A stretch of DNA of 64,000 nucleotides, from assembly GCA_021824145.1 (NCBI GenBank), contig JAKALM010000005.1, positions 1 through 64,000 on the forward strand. Direction: 5' to 3'. Numbering within the stretch: the first letter of the stretch is position 1; each line of letters opens with the position of its first letter. This document shows positions 41,799-51,209 of the stretch, one piece after another. Under the pieces are notes generated by a model. That model did not search any database. It saw nothing but the letters and a program-made list of their open reading frames with translations, and was not told where the DNA came from. Made by a program: the position numbers and the translations under genes. The DNA comes from Bacteroidota bacterium (GTDB lineage Bacteria > Bacteroidota > Ignavibacteria > Ignavibacteriales > Ignavibacteriaceae).

Positions 41799-42874
41799 TG
41801 CTAAAAATACTTCATTTGGCTCCGCAGAATTATGCCGGTGTTCCTTACAGTTTCTATGATATGCATAATAAGTGCGGCGATTATTCGCGAATAATTACCT
41901 ACCATAAAAATACAAGAAATTTTCCCGAAGATATTTGTTTAGATTTGCCGCTTCCAAATTATTCTTTAGCAAAAAATTGGAGAAGCAAAAAAGTAAAAGA
42001 CAGGGAAGAACAGAAAGTTGAAATCGCACCGATATTTAAACCAAGTAATATTGTCGAAAAATTTTATTTTGATATTTCAGATTTTTTAAAAAAGAAAAAA
42101 ATTAATGAATTAATAGAAAAGTATAGCCTTAATGATTTTGACATTATTCATTATGACGCCGGTTTAGATTTTTTCAGAAATTCTTCACAAGCAAAGAAAT
42201 GGAAAAACGAGGGGAAGAAAATAGTTTGCTGCTATTACGGAAGCGATTTAAGAATTAGAGGTTTAATAAAAGAACTTGATGAAATTTCGGATCTAAATAT
42301 TACTTCAGAATTTGATCATTTAAAATTGAAAGATGATATTCATTATTTATTTTATCCATATGACGCATCTGAATTGCCTGAAAAACATAACCAAGTAAAC
42401 GAAGTTGTTACAATTATTCATTCTCCTACAAATAGAAAATATAAAGGGACTGAACTCATAATTTCTGTAATCGAAAAAATTAAAAAAGAAAAAAAAATAA
42501 AATTTTTATTGATGGAGAATGTTGATAGAATTGAGCTTCTTAAGATTAAAAGCGGTTGCGATATTTGCATCGATCAAGTTGGTGGTACAATGGGCGGAAC
42601 GGGTTATGGAAAAGCTGGATTGGAAACATTGGCGATGGGAATACCTACTATTACAAATATGAGCGATGAATATAAAAATTGGCTTCCCGAAAATCCTTTT
42701 GTTGTTGCAAATAATTCAGATGAATTATATGAAAAATTAAACGAATTAATTGAAAATGGTGATTTGAGAAGTGAAATTGGACTTAAGGGAAAAGATTGGG
42801 TGAAGAAATATCATAGTTATGAAAGCGTAAACCAAAAACTTAAAGAACTTTATAAGTTAAAAAATATAATTTGA
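41798..42874 (+). CDS. glycosyltransferase, GT4-like
   Basis: A 358-residue GT-B fold enzyme. The C-terminal domain shows IIHSPTNRKYKGTELII (about 206-222), the donor-binding GYGKAGLETLAMGIPTITN block (about 269-287) and a NSDELYEKLNEL helix. The N-terminal domain starts with MLKILHLAPQNYAGVPYSFY. It transfers sugars from nucleotide donors in the cytoplasm. It overlaps the FemAB-like gene before it and the flippase after it (TGATG at 42872-42876), so all three are co-translated for one surface glycan. Confidence 0.85.
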   Translation: MLKILHLAPQNYAGVPYSFYDMHNKCGDYSRIITYHKNTRNFPEDICLDLPLPNYSLAKNWRSKKVKDREEQKVEIAPIFKPSNIVEKFYFDISDFLKKKKINELIEKYSLNDFDIIHYDAGLDFFRNSSQAKKWKNEGKKIVCCYYGSDLRIRGLIKELDEISDLNITSEFDHLKLKDDIHYLFYPYDASELPEKHNQVNEVVTIIHSPTNRKYKGTELIISVIEKIKKEKKIKFLLMENVDRIELLKIKSGCDICIDQVGGTMGGTGYGKAGLETLAMGIPTITNMSDEYKNWLPENPFVVANNSDELYEKLNELIENGDLRSEIGLKGKDWVKKYHSYESVNQKLKELYKLKNII

Positions 42875-44295
42875 TGGAAAATAAAAAAAGTTTATCGGCT
42901 TTTACTACTTGGTACAGCATAAGCAATTTTTTTATCCGCTCAATTAGTTTTATTCTGCTTCCATTATATTCAAATTTGTTATCTACAACTGAATTTGGAA
43001 ATTATGCATTACTGCTTTCTTTATACGCAATAGTTTCAGTCCTATACCAAGCGGGTATGCAAAATTCATTAACGAAATTTTATTTAGAAAGTGAAAGCAT
43101 AAGCCAAAGAAAAGTAGTTTTTTCATCCATAATAAATCCAATAATAATTTTAGGTTTAGCTTTAACTAGTTTAAGTTTTATATATTCAAAAGAAATTTCA
43201 ATTTTAATTTTAGGGACTTCAGACCATTCAAAATTAATTTCAATTCTTTTCTCTACATTATTTATTGACACACTTGGATATTTTTTCCTTCATCTTTTAA
43301 AAACTAAAGAACTAGTTAAAAAAGTTGTTGCATATTCGAGTATTAGTGCGCTTATCAATTTGTTTCTAAATATTCTATTGGTTTACAATCTAAGATTGTC
43401 TATTGAAGGAATATTTTTATCTCAAATAATTTCATCAGTTTTTTTAGTCATCATTCTTCTTCCAAGCATTTTGCCTGAAATTCAATTTTTAGTTGACTGG
43501 AAAATGGTAAAGAAAATGTTTTTATTCTCGCTACCTTTCCTAATAGGCGGAATATTCTCATCAGCAGTTGATGTTAGCGATAGATTTATACTAAATATTT
43601 TCACCAACACAAAAGAAGTTGGTATATACAGCCTTTCATATAAAATTGCTATGCTGATGAATGTATTTGTAATTTCTTTTAGAACAGCATGGATTCCAAG
43701 AGCACTTAGTGTTTACAAGTTAGAGAATTATTCAGAAATATTTGGGAATATGTATAAGAAATTAATTTCCATATGCTTAATTATATTAGTTTGCGTAACG
43801 TTATTTTCTCCTTACTTATTCCAAATCAAAATTTTTAATTACAATATTTTAAATAAAAATTATGAGAGCGGTTTAATTATCCTTCCATTTATTTTGGTAG
43901 GCTATCTTTTTAGCGGGCTAGGCGCTTTTTATTCGTTGTTTCCATTTGTGAGTTCGAAGAGTTATTACTTTTTATACTCAGATTTAATTGCGTTTCTTGT
44001 AAATCTTTTATTGAATTTAATATTAGTTCCAACTTATGGGATGATTGGAGCTGCAATAGCCACAACCTTGGCATTTTTATCATCAGCAATTTTTTTGTTT
44101 GAGATTTCTAAAGCAAACATCAAGATCAATTATCCGAAAAAAGAAATTGTAATTATAACTATACTGTCAATAATTATTTTAATTGTCGGAATGAATTTCA
44201 GAAGTTTTTATATTTCTTTAATTATAATATTTTCATATTTGATAATTATGTCGCGGTTAAATAAAATAAACTTAATCCGCTTATTTAGAGTTTAA
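42874..44295 (+). CDS. polysaccharide flippase (Wzx/MATE-like)
   Basis: A 473-residue membrane protein with about 12-14 hydrophobic segments, starting MENKKSLSAFTTWYSISNFF. Its ATG at 42874 shares a base with the previous stop; the in-frame TTG at 42871 is unlikely to be used. Blocks RSISFILLPLYSNLLSTTEFGNYA and LFSLPFLIGGIFSSAVDVSDRFIL fit the oligosaccharide flippase/MOP superfamily. It moves lipid-linked oligosaccharide across the inner membrane. Its last 15 bases overlap tail to tail with the leftward glycosyltransferase. Confidence 0.9.
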   Translation: MENKKSLSAFTTWYSISNFFIRSISFILLPLYSNLLSTTEFGNYALLLSLYAIVSVLYQAGMQNSLTKFYLESESISQRKVVFSSIINPIIILGLALTSLSFIYSKEISILILGTSDHSKLISILFSTLFIDTLGYFFLHLLKTKELVKKVVAYSSISALINLFLNILLVYNLRLSIEGIFLSQIISSVFLVIILLPSILPEIQFLVDWKMVKKMFLFSLPFLIGGIFSSAVDVSDRFILNIFTNTKEVGIYSLSYKIAMLMNVFVISFRTAWIPRALSVYKLENYSEIFGNMYKKLISICLIILVCVTLFSPYLFQIKIFNYNILNKNYESGLIILPFILVGYLFSGLGAFYSLFPFVSSKSYYFLYSDLIAFLVNLLLNLILVPTYGMIGAAIATTLAFLSSAIFLFEISKANIKINYPKKEIVIITILSIIILIVGMNFRSFYISLIIIFSYLIIMSRLNKINLIRLFRV

Positions 44296-45426
44296 TAAAG
44301 AATATAAAAATGAAATCAACTTTTCGGATTCTTTCTCCCAATTTTTACTAGACTCAATTATATTTCTTCCATTCAATCCATGCTGATATAAAAGATTACT
44401 ATTTGAAATATACAATTCAATTTTAGTAATTATTTCTTGTTGATCGTTGGGATTAACTAAAAATCCGCAATTTATTTCCCCTAATTCTTTTCTTATAGGT
44501 TTAATATCTGAAAAGATAAATGGTTTCCCACTAGCCATGTACTCGAAAATTTTAATAGGAAGTGAATTATTGTAAATAAAATTTCTTACTCTTAAATCAA
44601 AACATATATCTGCATCACTAATAATATTAGAAATGTTTCTATAATCTGTTCGTGCAATTTTCTCAATAATTATGTTACTGTACTTTGGGAGTAATTCATC
44701 AAATATTTTTTCTTCTTTTTTGCTTGAAAAATCGCCTAAAATTTTCACTTTAACATTTATTTTATTATGCTTTTCTGAAATGATTTTGGCAATATCAAGC
44801 AATTGAAAAATTCCACGATCAAAATTAACCAATCCAGCATAGCATAAAGTTAAATATTTTCCATTAAAATTAGGCGGTGAAGTATCAAAGAACTCTAATA
44901 CGGGATAATAGCTTATAATGATTTTACCTTTTGAAGGAGTAATTACATCATATCTTTTCTTTTTTGTTTCTTCCCCTAATATTAAAGCATTAGTTAAATT
45001 TGTTAAAATTATATTAAGAAAATAGAGAATTATAAATGAAATAATCTTTTTTAATCCAGAAAATTTAAATGCAACATTTTCGGGATACCATTCAGTTATA
45101 TCGGAAATTATTTTGCAGTGTCTTTTATGAAAAATTTTAAATATAAATGAAGGCAAAATGGTTAATGGCTCACAACAAATTATTATTTCTGGCGAGAAAG
45201 ATTTTAGTATCTCTAAAAATTTGGTAATCTTATTCCATTTATTTAAGTTTTTATCGCTAAAACCGGTTACAATTATAGAGCGGTCGTTCTGTTTAATTTC
45301 AGAAGTAGAGCTAATAATATTTACAAAAAAATTATTCTTTGCTAACGAATTACCAAATTTCCAATAGATTCTTTCATCAAATGGAGAATGACCTGAAGTG
45401 ATAATTGCAATTTTATTTTGCTTCAT
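44281..45426 (-). CDS. glycosyltransferase, GT4-like
   Basis: A 381-residue GT-B enzyme, leftward. The start MKQNKIAIITSGHSPFDERI is followed by a Rossmann-like N domain (residues about 5-180). The C domain contains LCYAGLVNFDRGIFQLLDIA (about 195-214) and the donor-site block PIKIFEYMASGKPFIFSD (about 287-304). It acts in the cytoplasm on lipid-linked sugar. It is convergent with the flippase (15-bp overlap of coding ends) but probably serves the same surface polysaccharide. Confidence 0.85.
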   Translation of the reverse strand: MKQNKIAIITSGHSPFDERIYWKFGNSLAKNNFFVNIISSTSEIKQNDRSIIVTGFSDKNLNKWNKITKFLEILKSFSPEIIICCEPLTILPSFIFKIFHKRHCKIISDITEWYPENVAFKFSGLKKIISFIILYFLNIILTNLTNALILGEETKKKRYDVITPSKGKIIISYYPVLEFFDTSPPNFNGKYLTLCYAGLVNFDRGIFQLLDIAKIISEKHNKINVKVKILGDFSSKKEEKIFDELLPKYSNIIIEKIARTDYRNISNIISDADICFDLRVRNFIYNNSLPIKIFEYMASGKPFIFSDIKPIRKELGEINCGFLVNPNDQQEIITKIELYISNSNLLYQHGLNGRNIIESSKNWEKESEKLISFLYSLLNSK

Positions 45427-45497
45427 GTTTTAACTACAATTTTTATTAACGAAAGATAATGATTTATTTTATTTCTGCCTTTTGAAAAATAAACTTT

Positions 45498-46631
45498 ATG
45501 AAAAAGAAAATATTAATAGCTCCAAATAGTTTTAAAGAATGTTCAGATTCGGTTACTGTAAGTGAATATTTATTAGAAGAACTTTATGATAGAAATGATT
45601 TTAACTTAATACTAAAACCAGTTTCTGATGGCGGTGATGGTTTTCTAAGAGTCTGCCAGAAAAATTTTAATTTGGAAATTATATCCTATAAGGTTTCTTC
45701 TCCTTATGATGAATCAAAGATAAACTGCGAAATAGGTTATGATAAAACAAATAAAATTTTATATATTGAATCAGCTAATGTTCTTGGGTTAAAAATTATT
45801 CCACTCAGTAAACGAAATCCACTAAAATTAAGTTCGAAGGGAATGGGGGAATTACTGATAAAAATTCTAAAAGATCACAATAATGGAATGCGAAAAGTTA
45901 AAAAAATAATAATTGGAATTGGAGGAACAGGGACTAATGATTTGGGACTTGGTTTGTTTTCAAAATTTAATCTGAAAATTTTAGATGCTCCCGGGAACAG
46001 TCTAGAAATTGTTCCTTCAAATTTTGTTAATGCTAGAAAACTTTTCTGGAGCAAAGTAATTCTGCCATTTAAGATTGAAATAATAACTGATGTTGATAAT
46101 AAACTACTTGGAGAAAACGGCGCAACAAGTATTTTCGGAAGACAAAAAGGATTATCTCTCAAACAAATTCTCTTTGTAGAAAAAGGTTTTCAGAATATAG
46201 TTAATCTAATTAAAAATAATAAGTTAATAGATTTACCTAATAAGCTGTCTGGTGCAGGTGGCGGCCTTGCAGCTGGTTTACAGATTTTTTTTAATGCAAA
46301 AGTGATAAGCTCAAAAAAATTCATTATGAATGAACTGAAAATAAAAAAAATAAAAAATGTTAATTATGTGATTACTGGCGAGGGAGCATTTGATAAGCAA
46401 AGTCTGATGGAAAAGGCAACAGGGAGCCTTGTTCAACATTTTATTAAAATGAATATTCCCGTGATAATTTGCTGCGGAGTTTATGATCGACAAGTTGCCA
46501 AAATATTTCGCAATTCAATAGAATTTATTGAGTTGCAAAAATTCTTTAGAAATAAATTCGAATCTATTAAATATTTTAGAAGAGGTATAAAACTAGCTTC
46601 TGATGAAATAAAGAGAAAAATTATAAAATGA
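45498..46631 (+). CDS. glycerate kinase (GckA/GarK family)
   Basis: A 377-residue kinase phosphorylating glycerate with ATP. The family start IAPNSFKECSDSVTVSEYL (about 6-24) is visible, with VSDGGDGFL near 43-51, the IGIGGTGTNDLGLGL glycine-rich loop (about 139-153), LSGAGGGLAAGL (about 250-261), and a VITGEGAFDKQS block (about 291-302). Length is typical of the type-2 family. It is divergent from the GT4 gene across about 70 bp, and its product feeds glycerate into glycolysis or serine metabolism. Confidence 0.9.
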   Translation: MKKKILIAPNSFKECSDSVTVSEYLLEELYDRNDFNLILKPVSDGGDGFLRVCQKNFNLEIISYKVSSPYDESKINCEIGYDKTNKILYIESANVLGLKIIPLSKRNPLKLSSKGMGELLIKILKDHNNGMRKVKKIIIGIGGTGTNDLGLGLFSKFNLKILDAPGNSLEIVPSNFVNARKLFWSKVILPFKIEIITDVDNKLLGENGATSIFGRQKGLSLKQILFVEKGFQNIVNLIKNNKLIDLPNKLSGAGGGLAAGLQIFFNAKVISSKKFIMNELKIKKIKNVNYVITGEGAFDKQSLMEKATGSLVQHFIKMNIPVIICCGVYDRQVAKIFRNSIEFIELQKFFRNKFESIKYFRRGIKLASDEIKRKIIK

Positions 46632-46711
46632 AATTTTATGGCAAAATAATTTTTACTAAATTGTATATTATTTATGAAATTAATACAGATAATTAAATTT
46701 CCGGGTAAAAC

Positions 46712-47551
46712 ATGAAACAATATTTAGATCTTGTTAAGTTAGTATTAGACGAAGGGGTTAGAAAACCTTCCAGAACTGGAGTAGATACAATTTCATATTT
46801 CGGTGCATTTTATAAAGTTGATCTTTCAAAAGGTTTTCCTCTGCTAACTACAAAAAAAATTGAATGGAAATCTTTATTGCACGAAGTGCTTTGGTATCTT
46901 TCTGGTGAAAATCATATAAGAAATTTAAGAAAACACACAAAAATTTGGGATGCATGGGCTGACGAAGATGGAAATTTGGAAACTGCTTATGGCTATTACT
47001 GGAGACATTTTCCAAGTGCCGAAAAAGATTCAGATGGAAATTGGCAAGTTAGAGAAGTAGACCAAATTAAATATGTAATAGATGAATTAAAGAGAAAACC
47101 ATATAGCCGTCGTTTAGTTGTTACTGCTTGGGAACCAGGGAATGCTACAAAAAGTAAATTACCTCCTTGTCACTATAGCTTTGCATTTAATGTAAGTGAT
47201 AATAAATTAAATTGTCATTTGACGCAAAGATCGGGAGATATTGCATTAGGAATTCCTTTTAATCTTGCTGCCTATTCTATTTTGACTCAAATTATTGCTC
47301 AGGAAGTTGGATTAGGATTAGGATTTTTTGCACACACAATTATTGATGCACATATTTATGTAGCCGAAAAAGGTACTCCAATGGAAAAGTTTGACCATCG
47401 AGAAGGATTATTGGAACAATTAAAACGAGAACCTTTACCGTTGCCTAAATTAAAGATTGCTAAAAAACCTATTGATGAACTAACATTCGAAGATTTTGAA
47501 TTAATTGATTACAAATATCACGATAAAATTAAATTTGAAGTTGCAGTTTAA
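46712..47551 (+). CDS. thyA: thymidylate synthase
   Basis: A 279-residue ThyA converting dUMP to dTMP with methylene-tetrahydrofolate. Catalytic Cys153 lies in KLPPCHYSFAF, the RSGDIALGIPFNLAAYS block is at about 173-189, and the dUMP-contacting RRLVVTAWEPGN (about 134-145) is present. The length fits the family. Dihydrofolate reductase (50715) lies one gene downstream, the standard thyA-folA pairing, but a large histidine kinase is inserted between. Confidence 0.96.
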   Translation: MKQYLDLVKLVLDEGVRKPSRTGVDTISYFGAFYKVDLSKGFPLLTTKKIEWKSLLHEVLWYLSGENHIRNLRKHTKIWDAWADEDGNLETAYGYYWRHFPSAEKDSDGNWQVREVDQIKYVIDELKRKPYSRRLVVTAWEPGNATKSKLPPCHYSFAFNVSDNKLNCHLTQRSGDIALGIPFNLAAYSILTQIIAQEVGLGLGFFAHTIIDAHIYVAEKGTPMEKFDHREGLLEQLKREPLPLPKLKIAKKPIDELTFEDFELIDYKYHDKIKFEVAV

Positions 47552-47580
47552 CTTTTTGCAAAATGTGAATTATTAGTCCA

Positions 47581-50500
47581 ATGAAATTGCAATTTTATTT
47601 TTTACTAATCACCTATTTATTTCTTTCTAATATTCCAAGCAGTGCACAAGAATATGTAGTTAATATTAATAATGAAGATGGATTATCTAGTAATTTAGTA
47701 AAAAGTATAACCCAAGATGATCAAGGATATATTTGGATTGCAACTGATGTTGGTTTAGTTCGATATGATGGTAAGAATTTTATAAATTATCAGAAAGAAT
47801 TTCCATCCTTACTAATTAAAGATGTTAAATATATTTCTAAAGGAAAACTTTTAGTCATATCTGATTTAGGAATTGGTTTTTTTATTAAAAAGGGATTTGG
47901 TTATTACTACTCGCCAATAGCTGTTACAAGCAATCAAGAAAATGATTCAAGTTTATATTATGCTAAAACTATTTATTGTGCAAATAACAAAATTTGGATT
48001 AGTGATTTAACTGGTGTTATCTCTGTAGAAAATAATAAATTTAGAAAATATAGTTTCGATAAAAAATATCACGTAAATAGTATATTTAGAACTTTTCTTT
48101 TTGCAAATGATAGGCAAGGTAACTTAATAGTTACTGCACGAAATGGGTATTTTTTCCTTTATGATGAAAAAAAGGATAAATTTAGTTTATTAAATTCAAC
48201 TCCTTTTTCAAACATATATGCTATCGATGCAATTATAAAAGATAATGAAGGGGACTTATTAATTGGGACCAATAATGGAGTTTATAAAGTTATATTTCCA
48301 AATGATTATTCAAGAATAAACTTACAAAAATTAGTTGATGTCCCAAATGTTTCTTCGCTTTGTGTGGATAGCAATAATAATATTTATATTGGAACATGGG
48401 AAAATGGATTGTATCGTGGGAAACTTGAAAATGATAATATAATTTTGGATAAGTATTTTAAAGTTGATGTAAATTCAATAAAAAATCTTTTTTATGATAG
48501 AGATAAAAATATTTGGGTTAGTACTGATGACGGCATAATTTTAATTAAAAGAACATTGTTTAAAAATTTAATTATTGAAAAGACTTCAAATACAAACAAC
48601 AATCTTTATACTCAGGAAATTCACAACGGAAATAGAAAATATATTTATTATACTGACAGTAATATTTTATTTAAAGCTGAACTAATTGGGAATGTTTATC
48701 ACCAAGTTCAATTATTTAATGCAGGAAAAACAAATATTCAGTCTTTTGCAATCGGGCAAAATGGGATTTGGATTTCTTTTGGTAATAATAATTTAGAATA
48801 TCGTGATAAAAAAACTTTGAGATTGATTTATTCTAATAAGAATTCAAAAGAAATTTTCTTCTCATTATATGTTGATAAAAATGACAAACTTTGGGCATAT
48901 CTACAAAAAAGTAAACGTATTGTTAGAATAAATAATTCATTTGATTATAAATATTATGACTTATCAAAAACCGATTTAATTAATGTAAATCGGATTAAAG
49001 AATCCTCAAGTAATACTGTCTATTTTGCAGGATCTGGTCATTCTACTTTTCTTTTAAAGTATAATCCTAAATCTGATGAAATTGAAAATATATCTCCAAA
49101 ATTATTTGAAAATTCTTTCTTGGCTCCTATTCAAATAAATGATTTTTATGTAAAAGATAGTGATAATGCTTATTTAGCTACCAACTATGGACTTTTTTCC
49201 GATCAAAATAAAAGTATAATTCCATTAAACTTTAATAATGAATTTGATAATATAGTATTCAAAGCAATTTTAATTGATAATGAAAACAGAATGTGGCTTG
49301 GTACAGAAAATGGTATTTATGTAATTGCAGATAGTGATGTTATAAAATTTTCAAGAAAAGATGGACTTCCAAATTCATCAATTGTAATTGGCGGACTAGC
49401 TCTTGATAACTCAGGCAGAATTTGGGTTGGAACTGCAAGTGGGGTTGTTTATTGGGCGAGCAATGATATCAATTTTTCAAAAACTTACACACCAGTTTTG
49501 TCTAAAATATTGGTTAACGATAAAGTACTAAAAAGTAAAAATAATTCTGAAGAAAAATTTATAGTTGGTAAAGGATTAAATTTTACTTTTAATACTTTAA
49601 CTTATCCGGCCGAACAAGTAAAATATCAATATCGATTGATTGGTTTAGATACTTCGTGGTCAAGCCCAAGTTCGTTGAATGAGTTTAATTTTTACAACCT
49701 TCCAGCTTCTTCTTATACATTACAGGTCAGAGCTGTTAGTTCTGGCCATTTGTGGAGTAATATTGCGGAAGTAAAATTTCAAATTATCCCTCATTGGTAT
49801 ACTTCTTTCATTATGTATATTCTGTATTTTGTAATTTTAACTATCGTTATTTTTATAATTACCAGAGGTATTTATAAAGCTAGAATTAGAAAATTAAGAG
49901 ACCGTGAAAACCTTTTACAAGAACTTGTAAATAAGAGAACAAAAGATCTATCAGTCTCAAAACAAAAAACAGAAACATTGTTAGCAGAAAGTGAAAAAGC
50001 AAAAGAAAATTTAGAAAAAGCTATTGAGCAAAATAATCAACTTTTAAGTATTGCAGCGCATGATCTTAAAAATCCGCTTCAAGCTATAATCGGATTTTCT
50101 TCAATTATAAATGATGAAACCAAAGAAGACGAAACTAAAGAACTTTCTAATATTATCTTTAATTCTTCTAAAGAAATGATTTCACAAATTGAAGATATGC
50201 TTGAGTCTGTTGCTATGGAAGCGAAAAATTTAAAACTTAATTTTAAACCGGCAAATATCAATGAACTGCTGACTGAAACTATAAGAAAAAACACCAATAG
50301 AGCAAAACAAAAGAAACAGCATATTAAAACACAATTTGATAAGGATATTGTTATTCCGGTTGATTCTCACTGGTTAAGTGTTGCTGTTGATAACTTGATC
50401 AGCAACGCAGTTAAATATTCTCCTTTTGGAAGTGATATTGAAGTTACTTTGCTAATAAATAATGATAAAGTTAAAATTATTATTAAGGATCAAGGTGCGG

Positions 50501-50718
50501 GATTTACTGAAGAAGATCAAAAGAAAATGTTTAACAGATATCAAAGACTTTCAGCTAAACCTACTGGCGGCGAATCTTCAACTGGTTTGGGTTTATCAAT
50601 TGTGAAGGATATTGTGGATAAGCATAATGGAAAAATATGGGCTGAAAACAATAATGGCATAGGCGCTTCTTTTATAATTCAACTGCCAATTAATATTAAT
50701 TCTGAAGGATTGAGTTGA
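47581..50718 (+). CDS. propeller-containing sensor histidine kinase
   Basis: A 1045-residue sensor. A signal peptide (about 1-22) is followed by two-component-regulator propeller repeats (about 25-640; for example DDQGYIWIATDVGLVRYDGK, DKNIWVSTDDGIILI, ENRMWLGTENGIYVI), then a Y_Y_Y domain (about 660-740), one membrane helix (about 742-765), a coiled coil, the HisKA dimerisation helix with phospho-His827 in AAHDLKNPLQ, and the HATPase domain (NLISNAVKYSP, DQGAGF, TGLGLSI). No receiver or DNA-binding domain is fused, unlike hybrid propeller sensors, so a separate response regulator is needed; none is in the window. It lies 30 bp after thyA, and its stop overlaps the folA start (TTGA). Confidence 0.93.
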   Translation: MKLQFYFLLITYLFLSNIPSSAQEYVVNINNEDGLSSNLVKSITQDDQGYIWIATDVGLVRYDGKNFINYQKEFPSLLIKDVKYISKGKLLVISDLGIGFFIKKGFGYYYSPIAVTSNQENDSSLYYAKTIYCANNKIWISDLTGVISVENNKFRKYSFDKKYHVNSIFRTFLFANDRQGNLIVTARNGYFFLYDEKKDKFSLLNSTPFSNIYAIDAIIKDNEGDLLIGTNNGVYKVIFPNDYSRINLQKLVDVPNVSSLCVDSNNNIYIGTWENGLYRGKLENDNIILDKYFKVDVNSIKNLFYDRDKNIWVSTDDGIILIKRTLFKNLIIEKTSNTNNNLYTQEIHNGNRKYIYYTDSNILFKAELIGNVYHQVQLFNAGKTNIQSFAIGQNGIWISFGNNNLEYRDKKTLRLIYSNKNSKEIFFSLYVDKNDKLWAYLQKSKRIVRINNSFDYKYYDLSKTDLINVNRIKESSSNTVYFAGSGHSTFLLKYNPKSDEIENISPKLFENSFLAPIQINDFYVKDSDNAYLATNYGLFSDQNKSIIPLNFNNEFDNIVFKAILIDNENRMWLGTENGIYVIADSDVIKFSRKDGLPNSSIVIGGLALDNSGRIWVGTASGVVYWASNDINFSKTYTPVLSKILVNDKVLKSKNNSEEKFIVGKGLNFTFNTLTYPAEQVKYQYRLIGLDTSWSSPSSLNEFNFYNLPASSYTLQVRAVSSGHLWSNIAEVKFQIIPHWYTSFIMYILYFVILTIVIFIITRGIYKARIRKLRDRENLLQELVNKRTKDLSVSKQKTETLLAESEKAKENLEKAIEQNNQLLSIAAHDLKNPLQAIIGFSSIINDETKEDETKELSNIIFNSSKEMISQIEDMLESVAMEAKNLKLNFKPANINELLTETIRKNTNRAKQKKQHIKTQFDKDIVIPVDSHWLSVAVDNLISNAVKYSPFGSDIEVTLLINNDKVKIIIKDQGAGFTEEDQKKMFNRYQRLSAKPTGGESSTGLGLSIVKDIVDKHNGKIWAENNNGIGASFIIQLPININSEGLS

Positions 50719-51209
50719 AAAAAATTATAATCTCAGCAGTTGCAAAAAACCGAGTAATTGGAAGATCAAGCGGAGAAATGCCTTGGCACTCAAAAGAAGA
50801 ATTCCAACATTTTAAATCAACCACTTTCGGCTTTCCGGTAATAATGGGACGGATAACTTTTGAAACTCTCGGAAAACCGCTTAAAGGAAGGTTGAACATT
50901 ATCATCACATCAAATGAAAATTTAAAATATGATTTTAATGATGTGAAAATTTTCAATAGCTTAGAGAATGCAATTGCTTTTTGTGAAACTCAAAATTTTG
51001 AAAAAATTTTTATAATAGGCGGAGGAAAAATTTATAAACAAGCAATGAAATTTATTGACGAAATGATTATATCAATTATGAACTTTGAAGCTGAAGGTGA
51101 TGTCTTTTTTCCTGAAATTGATGAAAGTAATTGGAAAATTATTTCAAGAGATAATCGCGGTGAATTTGAAATTCTGACTTATGCTAGACGAGAAGATGAT
51201 GAAAAATAG
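50715..51209 (+). CDS. folA: dihydrofolate reductase
   Basis: A 164-residue DHFR reducing dihydrofolate with NADPH. Family residues are visible: AVAKNRVIGRSSGEMPWHS (N-terminal loop and Trp), EEFQHFK with the acidic catalytic residue, FPVIMGRITFETLG, and IFIIGGGKIYKQAM. It starts at TTG 50715, overlapping the histidine kinase stop by four bases, and its end overlaps the mutL start. It completes the thymidylate cycle with ThyA. Confidence 0.94.
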   Translation: MKKIIISAVAKNRVIGRSSGEMPWHSKEEFQHFKSTTFGFPVIMGRITFETLGKPLKGRLNIIITSNENLKYDFNDVKIFNSLENAIAFCETQNFEKIFIIGGGKIYKQAMKFIDEMIISIMNFEAEGDVFFPEIDESNWKIISRDNRGEFEILTYARREDDEK

